Shown: positions 15,713-26,400 of the stretch, piece after piece | Position numbering within the stretch: position 1 is the stretch's first letter | How the letters are laid out: every line of letters starts with the position of its first letter | Assembly (NCBI RefSeq): GCF_016785945.1 | Contig: NZ_JAEMEF010000008.1 | Location: 1-64,000, forward strand | Source of the DNA: Olleya sediminilitoris | GTDB taxonomy: Bacteria; Bacteroidota; Bacteroidia; Flavobacteriales; Flavobacteriaceae | DNA: 64,000 bases | Direction of reading: 5' to 3' | Program-made: the position numbers and the translations under genes | Notes under the pieces: model-generated | Databases searched by the model: none | The model's input: only the letters and a program-made list of their open reading frames with translations | What the model was told of the DNA's origin: nothing

Positions 15713-17848
15713 TTACATATCAAAATACCAATTAAACAAATCGGTTCTGACACCAAAATTTATCCAAACTGTACTATTATTTAAAACAGAAATGGTCTCG
15801 GCTTCAGGATCAAAATTACGGTAACTTAAATTAACAAAAGCTTTTAAGTTAGACGCTGGATTAACTAAATAACCTAATTGCGTACTGGCATTTATAGTTG
15901 TAGTTTTTATACCTTGACCTATGGTTACACCTGTATCAAATGGTCTATCGTTATAATTGCGATAAATATCACCACCATAACTAAAATCATCTATTCCATC
16001 ATTAATATCAAATCCTCTAATACCTGCAATCAATTTGGCTTCTGCAAACCAACGGTCTTTTTGGTAACGACCAATTAAAACTAACTCTTTAAAATTTGCT
16101 CCCCAAAGGTGTGCCATAGGCTGATTGTTGTGAGCATAATTTAACACAATTGTATTATGAGAATAAGTATATGGTCGCACTTGGTTATATTCCGCTTGAA
16201 GCATTAAATTTTTCACTTTAAAAGCATTGTAATACTTAGCTCCTAACTGAAAACCATATTTGTTTTTCCAATTTTTATTTCCTCCTGTGACATCGCTTAA
16301 TGAAAATTCGTCTAAAATAAACTGTCCATAAACGTTAGCATTATCGCTTAATTTATATTTACCTGAAGCACCTAAAATAGCATTTCCTGCACCTTGACCA
16401 GTTTCAAACTCAATAGCTCTAAAAAATATTAATGGATTTAAATAGTTTATATCAAAACCACGATCGTTACTATTTTCCCAAATAACAGATTCAAAAAAAC
16501 CTAAGTTTAAGCGTTTGTTGACGTTCCAACTTAAATAATGATTTGCTATATATTTTGTCTTAAAAGCTTTGTCTTCTTCTACTTCATCACGCACATCTTT
16601 TAACCAAGTCCATGTATTAGTATATTTAATTTTCCAAAACTTAGTATTAAGTTTTAGAAAAGGATATGAACTTGCAACATCACTCTGTAATAAACTACGG
16701 TAACCATCTCCTATAAATTGTTTTCCGTGACCAAATTGTATATTCATAAACTTAGCAGGAGAATAAGACATGTAGGCTTCTGCAACAGGATAATCATAAG
16801 CATCGTCCTTAAATCTTTTAGCAATACCACGACCAGGTATTATGGCTGGATCAGGACCAAATGCTTTTAAAGTTTCTGCATACTGGTTAAAATATTGTGC
16901 AAATCGACCTTGACTTTCATAAACAGAGGCCGAAAAACTAAATTTACCACCTAAACCACCTTGTATATATACACCACGAGTATTATTATACGTGTAATTA
17001 AAATCTGCATCTGTATCCTTACCCAATTGTAAATCAAAAATAGGATCCAAAGTAAACCAGTAATCTTTACTTTGAAGTTGTACTAAATGTTCATTCCATA
17101 ATTTACGACCAGACCAAGTTGAAGATTCTTTTTTTAAAGTCTTATTTTCATCTGAAAAACTATAATAATCATCAACATCTTCATACATAAAAGGTTTTGA
17201 AGCTGTATGGTTATTTGTACCTATTCTGTTTATATCTTGATCGAATCTAAAATAATTTTCATGAGAAAACGGAATATTAACTTGACTTGAATACGCTTTA
17301 TCAGTATAATCTGTAACAGATTTTTGAACACTGTCAAATTCCTGTTTAGCTTTAAGTTGTAAAGCGGTTAATTGTTCTATTATATTTACTGTACTGTTTT
17401 GATCATCATAAACTAAAGCAGTATTAAATGAATTTACAGGTGAATTATTTTCGTTTAACGGAAAATACAGCGTGATACTGTACTGTTTAAATGTAGGATT
17501 ACCATTATAGGTGGCTGGCTTTACCACAGGAAATTCTGCAAACACACGTTTAACTTCTTCTTTTAATTGATTAAACTGTGCATCAATATAAATAGTCTTA
17601 AACTCTCCTGATTTAGAAACTTCAAAAACCACAGCGACTTCTCCTTCATAATCAGGTTTAACTGTTTCAGGTTGCTGAAAATTAGTGTAAAAATTTTTAT
17701 ACACTTCTTGATTAAAACAAACATCAAGCTGTTTTAAATCAGTAGTGTCACAAACTTCAAATCTAGGAGACACCTGATAGACAGTAGTATCTTGTGAAAA
17801 AGCAATGGTATTACAAATTAATATTAGTCCTAAAATGAAAGTTTTCAT
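15713..17848 (-). CDS. RemB-like outer membrane protein with TonB-C-like N-terminal domain
   Basis: This 711-residue protein has a signal peptide (about 1-18, ending IAFSQ). Residues about 30-150 contain VCFNQEVYKNF and EVAVVFEVSKSGEFKTIYI ... YSITLYFPL, resembling the TonB C-terminal fold. The rest is beta-barrel-like, with repeating aromatic strands and a region like capsule-assembly Wzi proteins (GHGKQFIGDGYRSLLQSD). The arrangement resembles the gliding protein RemB of Flavobacteria, an assignment I make from memory without alignment. It follows two TonB genes on the same strand. A near-consensus -7 element (TATCTTTC) lies 26 bases upstream. Confidence 0.7.
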   Translation of the reverse strand: MKTFILGLILICNTIAFSQDTTVYQVSPRFEVCDTTDLKQLDVCFNQEVYKNFYTNFQQPETVKPDYEGEVAVVFEVSKSGEFKTIYIDAQFNQLKEEVKRVFAEFPVVKPATYNGNPTFKQYSITLYFPLNENNSPVNSFNTALVYDDQNSTVNIIEQLTALQLKAKQEFDSVQKSVTDYTDKAYSSQVNIPFSHENYFRFDQDINRIGTNNHTASKPFMYEDVDDYYSFSDENKTLKKESSTWSGRKLWNEHLVQLQSKDYWFTLDPIFDLQLGKDTDADFNYTYNNTRGVYIQGGLGGKFSFSASVYESQGRFAQYFNQYAETLKAFGPDPAIIPGRGIAKRFKDDAYDYPVAEAYMSYSPAKFMNIQFGHGKQFIGDGYRSLLQSDVASSYPFLKLNTKFWKIKYTNTWTWLKDVRDEVEEDKAFKTKYIANHYLSWNVNKRLNLGFFESVIWENSNDRGFDINYLNPLIFFRAIEFETGQGAGNAILGASGKYKLSDNANVYGQFILDEFSLSDVTGGNKNWKNKYGFQLGAKYYNAFKVKNLMLQAEYNQVRPYTYSHNTIVLNYAHNNQPMAHLWGANFKELVLIGRYQKDRWFAEAKLIAGIRGFDINDGIDDFSYGGDIYRNYNDRPFDTGVTIGQGIKTTTINASTQLGYLVNPASNLKAFVNLSYRNFDPEAETISVLNNSTVWINFGVRTDLFNWYFDM

Positions 17849-17913
17849 ATTTAGTTTTTAAGGGTTTAATTAAGGCGAAAGATACTGCTTTTTATTAACG
17901 CTATAAAATAGAA

Positions 17914-17942
17914 AAGTCGCCACCTGATTAAGATAGCGACTT
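17914..17942 (-). terminator. Terminator after the first TonB paralogue
   Basis: On the minus strand AAGTCGC and GCGACTT form a 7-bp stem with a 15-base loop, followed by TTCTATTTT. It lies 22 bases after the stop of the TonB gene at 17964. Confidence 0.65.
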
Positions 17943-17963
17943 AAAACTTAATAATTAATTGTA

Positions 17964-18770
17964 TTAATATTTTACTTGAAATATTATTGGTAAACTATAT
18001 AAAACCGAAACAGGTTGACCACCTTGTTTTCCTGGTGTCATTTGTGGTACTTTATCTACTACTCTGTTAGCTTCTTCTTCAAGATCTTTGTGTGTAGCTC
18101 TTGTATTTATAATTTCGATTAATCCATCTTTATTAATTCTGAAATTAACATAAATACGTTGTATCCCTTCCTTTAAACCTAAATCAGCACCTAAATCTCT
18201 ATCAAATTTTTTCTGAACTAAATTTGACAGTTTTTCTGACATACATTTTCTGCGCTGATCATTATTACTTGCACTTTCGCAACCTGGATAAACAGGCACT
18301 AAATCCACAAAATTAACATGTACTTCTTCTGGAATTTTATAAACCTCAAGATCTCCAGGATTAACTGTTGGTTTTGAATTTTCAGGTTTAGTTGGTGTAA
18401 ATATATCAGACTCTAACTTTTTACTAGTTTCTTTCTCAGGCGTATCATCAGGAATTATCTCTGGATCAATCACAGGTTGTGGCTGCTTCTTAACAGGTTC
18501 CGAGGTTTCTACAGCATCTGGCTGTATTGCAATTGTTGGCGCAAACATATAATCTTCATCTAAAGCTATTGTGGCTGTATCAGGAAGCTTAAAATCGTGC
18601 TCTTCAAATTTCATTTCTAAAGCACCATATGCTGCTAAAAGGCACATAATTAAGCCAATCTGAAAGTACAGTGCAGTATTTTTAGATAAATTAGCTTCTT
18701 TTTTTTGAGATTTTCTGAATGATTCTTCGTTTTTACGATTACATTCTTTGTGTTTGATAGAGTTTTTCAT
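17964..18770 (-). CDS. TonB family energy transducer (paralogue A)
   Basis: This 268-residue protein has a charged N-terminal tail (about 1-32), one membrane helix (about 33-52), a proline/lysine/glutamate-rich periplasmic spacer and a TonB C-terminal domain (about 165-268) with FVDLVPVYPGCE ... KCMSEK, RIYVNFRINKDG and the terminal PGKQGGQPVSVLYSLPI. It transmits proton-motive force to TonB-dependent receptors. The cysteine pair in YPGCE and KCMSE is conserved with the paralogue at 18881. Terminators lie between the two TonB genes, so each has its own transcript end. Confidence 0.92.
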   Translation of the reverse strand: MKNSIKHKECNRKNEESFRKSQKKEANLSKNTALYFQIGLIMCLLAAYGALEMKFEEHDFKLPDTATIALDEDYMFAPTIAIQPDAVETSEPVKKQPQPVIDPEIIPDDTPEKETSKKLESDIFTPTKPENSKPTVNPGDLEVYKIPEEVHVNFVDLVPVYPGCESASNNDQRRKCMSEKLSNLVQKKFDRDLGADLGLKEGIQRIYVNFRINKDGLIEIINTRATHKDLEEEANRVVDKVPQMTPGKQGGQPVSVLYSLPIIFQVKY

Positions 18771-18830
18771 AATAAATAGAGTTTAAAGATTAATATTATG
18801 AATATTTCACAATAAACGTACCAAAAACAA

Positions 18831-18859
18831 AAATCCCGCTACTAAAAGTAACGGGATTT
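18831..18859 (-). terminator. Terminator after the second TonB paralogue
   Basis: AAATCCCG and CGGGATTT form an 8-bp stem, extended by TACT/AGTA after one mismatch, with a 3-base loop. On the minus strand it is followed by TTTTTGTTTTT. It lies 22 bases after the stop at 18881. Confidence 0.8.
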
Positions 18860-18880
18860 AATATTTATATGGAATATGTT

Positions 18881-19609
18881 TTACTCTACTTTGAAAGTAA
18901 TAGGTAATCCGTAAGGTACATTTACAGGTTTACCTCTTTGTTTACCAGGTTTCATTTTTGGTAATTTAGCAATAATACGTTTTGCTTCAGCTTCTAACTT
19001 TGGGTGAGGTGCTCTAGCTTGTATATTTACAATTTTACCTGTCTTATCAATTTTAAAACCAACATTAATTCTTTTAATACCACTATCAAGACCTAAATCT
19101 TGTGCTAAGTCTGCATTAAAGTTTTTTCTAACGAATTTTCCAATTTTTTCAGACATACACTTCTTTTTAGCGTCGTTATTTCCAGCACTTTCACATCCTG
19201 GATAAATTGGCACGTTTTCAATAATTGAAAATGGTACATCTATATCTTCTTCAACTTCTGCAACTTCTTCAACTTCTGCAATTTCAATTTCAACTACTTC
19301 TTCTTGAGTTGTTTCAGTTGATTCTATAATAGTTTCTTCTATTTCTTCTTCATCTTCTACCACTTCAATTACTTCAGGAGCAGCTGGTGGTGGTGGTGGT
19401 GGTGGTGGAGTGTTCTGGATTTCAGTAATTGGCACATCTTCATCATCAGTATCATCAAAAACTAACATACCTATGTCTATATCAGATTTTTCTGTTGTTG
19501 TGTAATTGATTGTTACATAAGATAAAAATAGCATTAATGCTAGTCCTACCGCAACATAAAGAGAACTGTTACGTCCTACATTTGCTTTTGTATTTTTTTT
19601 AGATTCCAT
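18881..19609 (-). CDS. TonB family energy transducer (paralogue B)
   Basis: This 242-residue protein has a short cytoplasmic tail, a membrane helix (about 14-33), a run of eight prolines (about 68-75), an acidic Glu/Val-rich spacer (about 80-125) and a TonB C-terminal domain (about 135-242). The C-terminal half closely parallels paralogue A: YPGCESAGNND, KCMSEK, INVGFKIDKTGKI and PGKQRGKPVNVPYGLPI. The spacer differs strongly (acidic here, mixed in A). Likely a duplication followed by change in the periplasm-spanning part. Confidence 0.93.
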   Translation of the reverse strand: MESKKNTKANVGRNSSLYVAVGLALMLFLSYVTINYTTTEKSDIDIGMLVFDDTDDEDVPITEIQNTPPPPPPPPAAPEVIEVVEDEEEIEETIIESTETTQEEVVEIEIAEVEEVAEVEEDIDVPFSIIENVPIYPGCESAGNNDAKKKCMSEKIGKFVRKNFNADLAQDLGLDSGIKRINVGFKIDKTGKIVNIQARAPHPKLEAEAKRIIAKLPKMKPGKQRGKPVNVPYGLPITFKVE

Positions 19610-19655
19610 ATCTTTTGATGTTTACTGACTGCTAAAATAACTATTTATTTGTTAA

Positions 19656-19679
19656 AAAAACAAGCTATTAGTTGTTTTT
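19656..19679 (-). terminator. Terminator at the end of the VanZ-like gene
   Basis: AAAAACAA and TTGTTTTT form an 8-bp A/T-rich stem with loop CTAATAGC on the minus strand, followed by a T-run. The stem overlaps the stop codon region of the gene at 19668. Confidence 0.5.
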
Positions 19680-20042
19680 AACTTTCCAGTATGTTATTAA
19701 ATTTATAATTATAACTGCTATTAGAGCACCTATTACATTGGCTATAAGATCTTTATAATCGGCTTGCCTATGCTCTGTTAATACTTTTTGTAATACTTCA
19801 ATTATTATACCAAATACTATGGCAAAGATAAATGAACGTGTTAAAGCTTGTTTTTTTGTTTTTTTTTGAAAACCATAAAAAAACAAAAACCAAACACTAG
19901 TAAACAAAAAATAAGCTATTAAGTGTGTTAACTTATCATTATAACTTGGTATTTCTACAACCTCATTTACATTTACAAGGCATACATATAATAACAATAA
20001 GCTGTAACCAAAGCTAATTATTGGTAACGTTTTACGCACCAA
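19668..20042 (-). CDS. VanZ-like membrane protein
   Basis: This 124-residue protein has four helices (about 8-25, 36-55, 67-85, 98-118). The motif [15 protein letters not shown] with the later [31 protein letters not shown] (DxxDxxxNxxG pattern) is that of VanZ-like proteins. Function is not known for this family in Bacteroidota; despite the name it gives no evidence for glycopeptide resistance. Its start overlaps the end of gcvH by 11 bases, so it is coupled to gcvH. Confidence 0.85.
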   Translation of the reverse strand: MVRKTLPIISFGYSLLLLYVCLVNVNEVVEIPSYNDKLTHLIAYFLFTSVWFLFFYGFQKKTKKQALTRSFIFAIVFGIIIEVLQKVLTEHRQADYKDLIANVIGALIAVIIINLITYWKVKNN

Positions 20043-20412
20043 TTAATGCTTTATAGTCGTCTGCTGATAATAAATTATCTAATTGAGAGGCATCAGACAC
20101 CTTGACTTTTACCATCCAACCATCACCATAAGGGTCTGTGTTTACTTTTTCTGGTTCGTCTTCTAAATCTTCGTTAAAAGCAACTATTTCTCCAGATACT
20201 GGTAAAAATAAATCTGAAACTGTTTTTACTGCTTCAACAGTACCAAATACTTCGTCTGCCTCTAAGGTTTCGTCTAAAGTTTCAACTTCTACATAAACGA
20301 TATCACCTAATTCACTTTGTGCAAAATCTGTAATTCCAACTGTAATTTGGTCACCTTCTACTTTAACCCACTCGTGATCTTTAGTATATTTTAATTCTGA
20401 TGGTATATTCAT
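20032..20412 (-). CDS. gcvH: Glycine cleavage system H protein
   Basis: This 126-residue lipoyl carrier shuttles the methylamine group of glycine between GcvP, GcvT and the lipoamide dehydrogenase. The lipoylated lysine is K63 in [12 protein letters not shown], and the N-terminal [12 protein letters not shown] and LGDIVYVEV are family signatures. Length is normal. It has a textbook promoter (20432-20462) and is followed by an overlapping VanZ-like gene. gcvP and gcvT are not in this window, which is usual for Flavobacteria where gcvH sits beside sprA. Confidence 0.97.
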   Translation of the reverse strand: MNIPSELKYTKDHEWVKVEGDQITVGITDFAQSELGDIVYVEVETLDETLEADEVFGTVEAVKTVSDLFLPVSGEIVAFNEDLEDEPEKVNTDPYGDGWMVKVKVSDASQLDNLLSADDYKALIGA

Positions 20413-20431
20413 TATTTTATTTTTTGAATTA

Positions 20432-20462
20432 CAAATGTAACTTAATGACGATTAATTTCAAA
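20432..20462 (-). promoter_or_regulatory. gcvH promoter with both -33 and -7 elements
   Basis: On the minus strand TTTG at 20459-20462, a 19-base spacer and TACATTTG at 20432-20439 match the Bacteroidota consensus. The ATG lies 20 bases downstream of the -7 element. Confidence 0.7.
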
Positions 20463-20472
20463 CAATGACCTA

Positions 20473-23400
20473 CTAATTTCCGAAATTATATCTTAAGGTT
20501 AACCCAGAACGTATTGTTGTTTGTGGAAATGCTGTTGATATTGCGTATTCTGAGAATGTATAATCAAAGTAAAACACTCCTGTTAGGTTTTTACTAAAAG
20601 CGTATTCTGCGTTGTATTTTAAGCCCCAAATTGTTTGTCCATTTGTGATTTGATTATTATCTAAATCTAGATATCTAATAATTGTTTTATTATCTCTTAC
20701 AGATACATCTGCAGACATAACTAAATCAGATACTATTGACTTTTTAGGTCCTGCTAAATTGGATTTGATACGTACATCTTTTATACGGTATCCTAAACCT
20801 ACTACATATTCGTTTCCTGAAATTTCAGTCATTAAATTATTATCAAAACTTAAAGATAACATACGGTCTTTACGCATTTCTAACAATACTCTAACCGAGT
20901 TTTTCATTTCCATATCAAACCTAAACAGAGGACTAAACATTTCTGTTAAAGTCACACTACTATACAATTCTTCACTTTTAAAGTTCCCTGCTTGATCAAG
21001 GTCTTCTGTTGGTTGGTTATCGTAATCTAGAGTATAATCAATTCCATCATAGTCCAAGTTAGTTCTAAACTGACCAATGTTATAGCTAGAACGGTATCCA
21101 TGGGTTAATGAGAAACGTTTAAAATTCTTTTTAAACCATTTCATTTTCATAAATCCAGAATACTTAATATCCCAGTTTGGTATTGGTACATTACGTAAAG
21201 CTCCTAATTTAGTTTTACTAGCATCTTGACCTGTATACGCACTAACAAAAGCTGGTAATAAAACTTGTTGACTTGTCTTACCAAACCCTTTAGGGTAACC
21301 GTCTTCATCTACATCGTTAGGATCTGATCCATTTTGTATTGCTAAACGTCTTGCTATTGCTAATCTATTTTCTCTAAAATCATCAAATGCTTGTGATCCA
21401 TTTTCATCACTTTTACCAAATGCGGTTGGTAATGTAAATGCTGAAATACTAAAATTACCATATGTATTTGGTGTTAATGATAAATAGTCACCATTTTCAA
21501 TCCTGTAGTTCTCAGTATAGTTTTCAGCATAAGTTCTAAACCCAACTAAATCTATTTTAAAATCATTAAAAGGTTCTAGATTTGCAGATACATCTAATTG
21601 TTTCGTTTGATTGGTAGTATATTGTTGGTTAAAGTCCTGAAAGGTTGTTAGCCAACCATTTCTTGCAGCCAACTCTCTAACATCACTTTGGCTACCAAAA
21701 GTGTAACCAATAGTCGGTTTTACGGTTCCTAAAAAACCTGGTGTTTGTAAATATCCTGGTAAATAAGTACCATTAGTTTCGCTATAAACTGCTTGTATAC
21801 GTTTTACAGAAGTTAATAAACCAAGACCTATGTTACCTAATTTAGCACCAAAACCATCTCCTTTCTTTTTGGTTTCAGTTTTCTTTTTACCTTTTTCTGC
21901 AATTGGTGGTCCACTTGTTCTTGACCCTCGAGCAACTTTATTACCTCTACTTGATTTTCTCTTTTTAGCTATACCTAAAAATTTATACAACTTATTCATG
22001 TCTAAAGTTGAATTAATATTATGGGTATTTCCGTTAGAAATAGAGTTACCTAAATCATAGGTGTTTCCATCATCAGCTAATAAGCTTCCGTATAGATCAG
22101 AACCTTTTTCCCATTGAAATAAACCAGAATAAGAATAGGTTGCTTGTAAAAAGCTTAAAGCTGGAATTTTATTTAATGGTAATTCATAATTAACACCTAT
22201 TTGTTGTTGTTGTCTGTTTGGATCTCCAAAATCAAAAAAACCATCCCAAACATCTAATAACGGATCAGGCTCGCCATTTATGATGTTATCCTTAAAGTAA
22301 TTACGAACAATATTATTATTTGATGATGAATAATTGACTTGTACAGACTTAGTTAAATTCCAATTAATATTATACTGATAGTCAAAAGTATAATTACGTC
22401 TATATAATTCTTCTAATCCAATATTATCACCAGTTAGATCAATATCTCTAAACTTTTGACGGTTGAATTGTCTATTTAAATCTGTATTAACTGTGAAACT
22501 TGCAGGAAGTACATTAACGTTTAAGTCTTTAATAATTTTCCAGTATTTACCAGTAAACAACGAATCGTTTTTCTTGAATGGTTCAATAATTTTAGGTTCA
22601 AAGTTATAAGCGTAGTTAACACCAGCTCTTACTTGTTTATCTACAGATCTTTCTATTTCAAAATCACGATGTTCTAGTTTGTTGTACGAATAGTTTAATG
22701 TTACATTTTCGACATCATAAAAACGAGGTTTACTGTCTCCAACCCTGTTTTTCTTAACACCAATAAAGTTGATACTTTTACGTTTGGTATATTCTTCGGA
22801 CTGTTCTAATATTCTATCTCTTTCATCAGAATCTGCAGCTTCATCTAACCTTGTATCTAATTCTAAATCTTCATATTGTTGATCGTATTTAGGAGTAATA
22901 AGCTCAACCCCTTGACCATAACTAAACGGAATTTGAATACCCCATTTTTTAGGTAATAGTTGTCCAACATTTACATTTGTAACAACATCATATTGTTTAC
23001 TATCCTCTAAACTACGTTCGCTAGGACCTTGATTAACATTTCCAAAGCCAGCAGTACTCATTCTTCCTGATGCACTAACGCTTGCAAAATCTGCTAACTG
23101 TGTATCAACAGTTACAATTGCAGCCCAACCACCTTCATTATCCATTTCGGACAACCTAAGTTCATTAAACCAAACTTCACCACATTGCACATTATTGGTT
23201 CCGTTTTTAACACCAACCATTAAAGTTCTGATATCTCCAAAATTTGGATTTCCTTTAATAGCGACACGTTGTTGACCTGTAACATAACCTGCAAACTGAT
23301 CTATAACAGGTACTAAGTCTGAACCTACAACATCATAAAAATTAGCTGAACCATCGGTTAACGTTTGATTACTTATACCTAACGATTTAATTCGTTGTAA

Positions 23401-26400
23401 AACTTCTAACTCTATATTAATTTCATTTACATCTGGCCAAAAGGCTTCCGCTGAAGATCCACCACTATAAACACTTAAAGGAACTTCTATTTGGTAATAA
23501 TTTTGAGTTAAGTCATTACCCATTCTTATAAAACCTACAAGCTCATTATCTGATAATCCAGGAGTTTCGCCATCTCTAGCATGCATAAACATCCTTAGCT
23601 TTTTATACTGACGCATGTCTAAACTTATATTTTTAAACACAGCTCTTGCGTCTTTTGCTTTTAAATCACAAACATCAACTACTAAAGCCTGTTCGTTTTG
23701 CCTAACTATAGTATTGTTATTGTTTAACTGTTCTGGCACTACACTAGGTGGTGATACATAACTACCATCATTTTCTTGGGTACTAACTGCTCCAACGGTA
23801 AAATCTGTATCGTCAAAATCTAAAGGCGTAGCTCCTCCATCTAAAGCCAACTGAAAACGTCTCCAATCACTACGTACCAACTCTAAAGTACCAAAACGTA
23901 AGGTTGTGTTTTGCTGAAACTCGTTTAGATATAATCTTGTAAATCTTATAGAACGTAAATCCGTAATACCATTAACTACAAATTCATCATCTGTACGAAT
24001 AGGAATTCTAAACTGATACCATTTTGGATAAGCAGTATCTCCATTTGGCAAGACTCTAGGATTGTTATTATCCGTTACGTTTTTAGTGTCAACTATATAT
24101 TCGTTATCAATATTAAGAGATGCAGGAGTGATTTCTACTTCATACTCAAAATAACTATCAATAGTATTCATTGTATTGTCTCTGTTTACATCCTCAACAT
24201 CTGGTTGTGTTGTTGACCCTCTGTCTGTATCACTAAACGTATCAGGAGAGTTACCATCAACTCCATTATATAACTTATATCTATCAAAAATATCACCTTC
24301 CGCATTAAGATAGTAGTTATAATTATCTTTAGCTGGATCTGTCAATCCTGCGAAACCCGAAGGAAAACTTGTTGCTTCTTCTACATCATCATAACCATCA
24401 AAACCAACATCTTGATTTGTACGCTCTTCTCCTGTTGTATCAAATGCATAAATTAATGCTTGATTTTGAGGAACTACAGATTGAAAAGCTGTTTGTGGTA
24501 ACAAACTAACATTACCATCTTGAGGCAATCCGTTTTCATATTGTTTACGTCCATCTTTTAGTACATCTTCAGATATGTTACCTAAATTGATATAAAGTTT
24601 ACCTCCTGGATTACTGGTATCTTCTTGAAAAGGATCTTGTAACCAAAACTCAATATACTCGACATTGGCTTGTTCAAAATCTGTAGAAGTTATTTGTCTA
24701 GTAATACCAGCCCAACTTGCTGCTGGATTTGCTATGGTTTCATTTTCAGTACCAGGCTCAAAATTATAAGGACCACGCTCTTGTGGATAATATGATAAAT
24801 CTAATGTGTTTAACACTGTTGTTTGTCCTTGTGCTATATCTTGTTCTGGAAATAATTCGTTTACAAAAACTCGACTAGTATATAAGCTAGACATATCATC
24901 GTCAGAAATACCACTTGGACGTTGACTACCGTAAAATATAGGATCAATTGTGTACCAGTTAAGCATTGCTCTACCATAACCGTTTTCTATACCATTATCG
25001 TCAAAAGTCGTAACATTATTAACATTTAATGGTCTACTTGACAAACTCCATGACTGAGCAGATTTTAAATCTATCCCATTTTGTGTGCCTTCAAAATCAT
25101 CTATGTAAGCAGTAGCTTCACCATTAAAATCTGTACCTTTTGGAGCACCTGGTAATAGATAAGCAAAATCACCTCTAACAGAAATATTGGAAGGTGCATC
25201 TGTATCTATATTTGGTAATTTATTTACTAATCTTGATAAGAATGGTACTTCAGATGAAAAATTTGCATTGAAACCAAGTATGGTATTATTTATTGGCTCA
25301 TTAGCATAATTTGCTTTTTGAGTTATAGGTCTTTCGTTTAAATTAATATATGTTGCACCAATAACAAAGTCTTCGTTAAATTGATGCTCAATATTTAATC
25401 CTGTATACCTCTTAGTTTGTTGTCCAAAAATAGAATTGTTTTCTGTTGAAACTTCTATAGGAATATTAGATGCTTTTAAACCTTCGTCAATAATATAAAC
25501 ACGTCCTAATTGATAGTTAACTGTATAATCTTGACCTTCTACTAAAACACGACCTCCAGCTGTTACTTGAACAGATCCTCTTGGGACATTAAACCCACCA
25601 ATTGGAATACCATCTCCTCCTGAAGATTTGTAACGTCCTTTAATTTGGAATTTATTTTTTTCACTTTCATCTAAAGCAGCAGTCTTTGTCGCTTTATAAA
25701 GTAAATCGTACACGTATTTTTCTTGGTTGGCATTGGTATAAGTATCTGCTTCATAGTCTGAAGCATTGTTACCAGTGTTACCATCGTTATCTAAAACGTC
25801 AAATAAATAACGTCCAAAAGGCTCTACTTTTGTAAAAACAATTTTACCATTTGCTGGTATAACAGTTATGCCTGAGACAAAATCAAAAAATCCATCTCCA
25901 TTAGTTTGCGGATCATTATTATAATTTAATTTATCAAAATTAAATAGTTTTAATAATGTAGTTTGCTCTATTGGTTCTCCATTAAAATCAACTCCAAAAG
26001 GTGTACCTTCAACTGGAGTTATATAGTTTAGCGCAGCAGCTTCGTTATAAAATATATTAAGTGTAAAATCTTCTTGTGTTAATTGGTAGGCACCTGTATC
26101 ATAGACGTTTTTCATCATTAAGTCCCAAATAGGCTGAGAAACGCTAGTAATACTACTTTTTAATAATTTTAAAATTAATGCGTTATTAGTGACATTGGTG
26201 ACTTGTCCATCTGTATTGACATCAACATCTGTTGCTCCAATACCATCATTGGCAAATTCACCAACTTGAAACACTTGACCTCCTACTGTGTATTGGTAGG
26301 CAACAGCTAAGACTTCGTCATTATTTAAACGTTGATTTAAGGATATATAACCTAATTGTGTGTTTAATGTATATTCTTGACCTTCGGTAAGTTTTCTTGT

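Noticed and set aside
18368-19400. Proline/glutamate-rich stretches as a CRISPR-like or DNA repeat array
   Set aside because: They encode the TonB spacers; there is no regular spacer-repeat unit at DNA level.
19668-20042. Vancomycin/teicoplanin resistance from the VanZ-like gene
   Set aside because: VanZ-like proteins are widespread with no van cluster here; it is coupled to gcvH.
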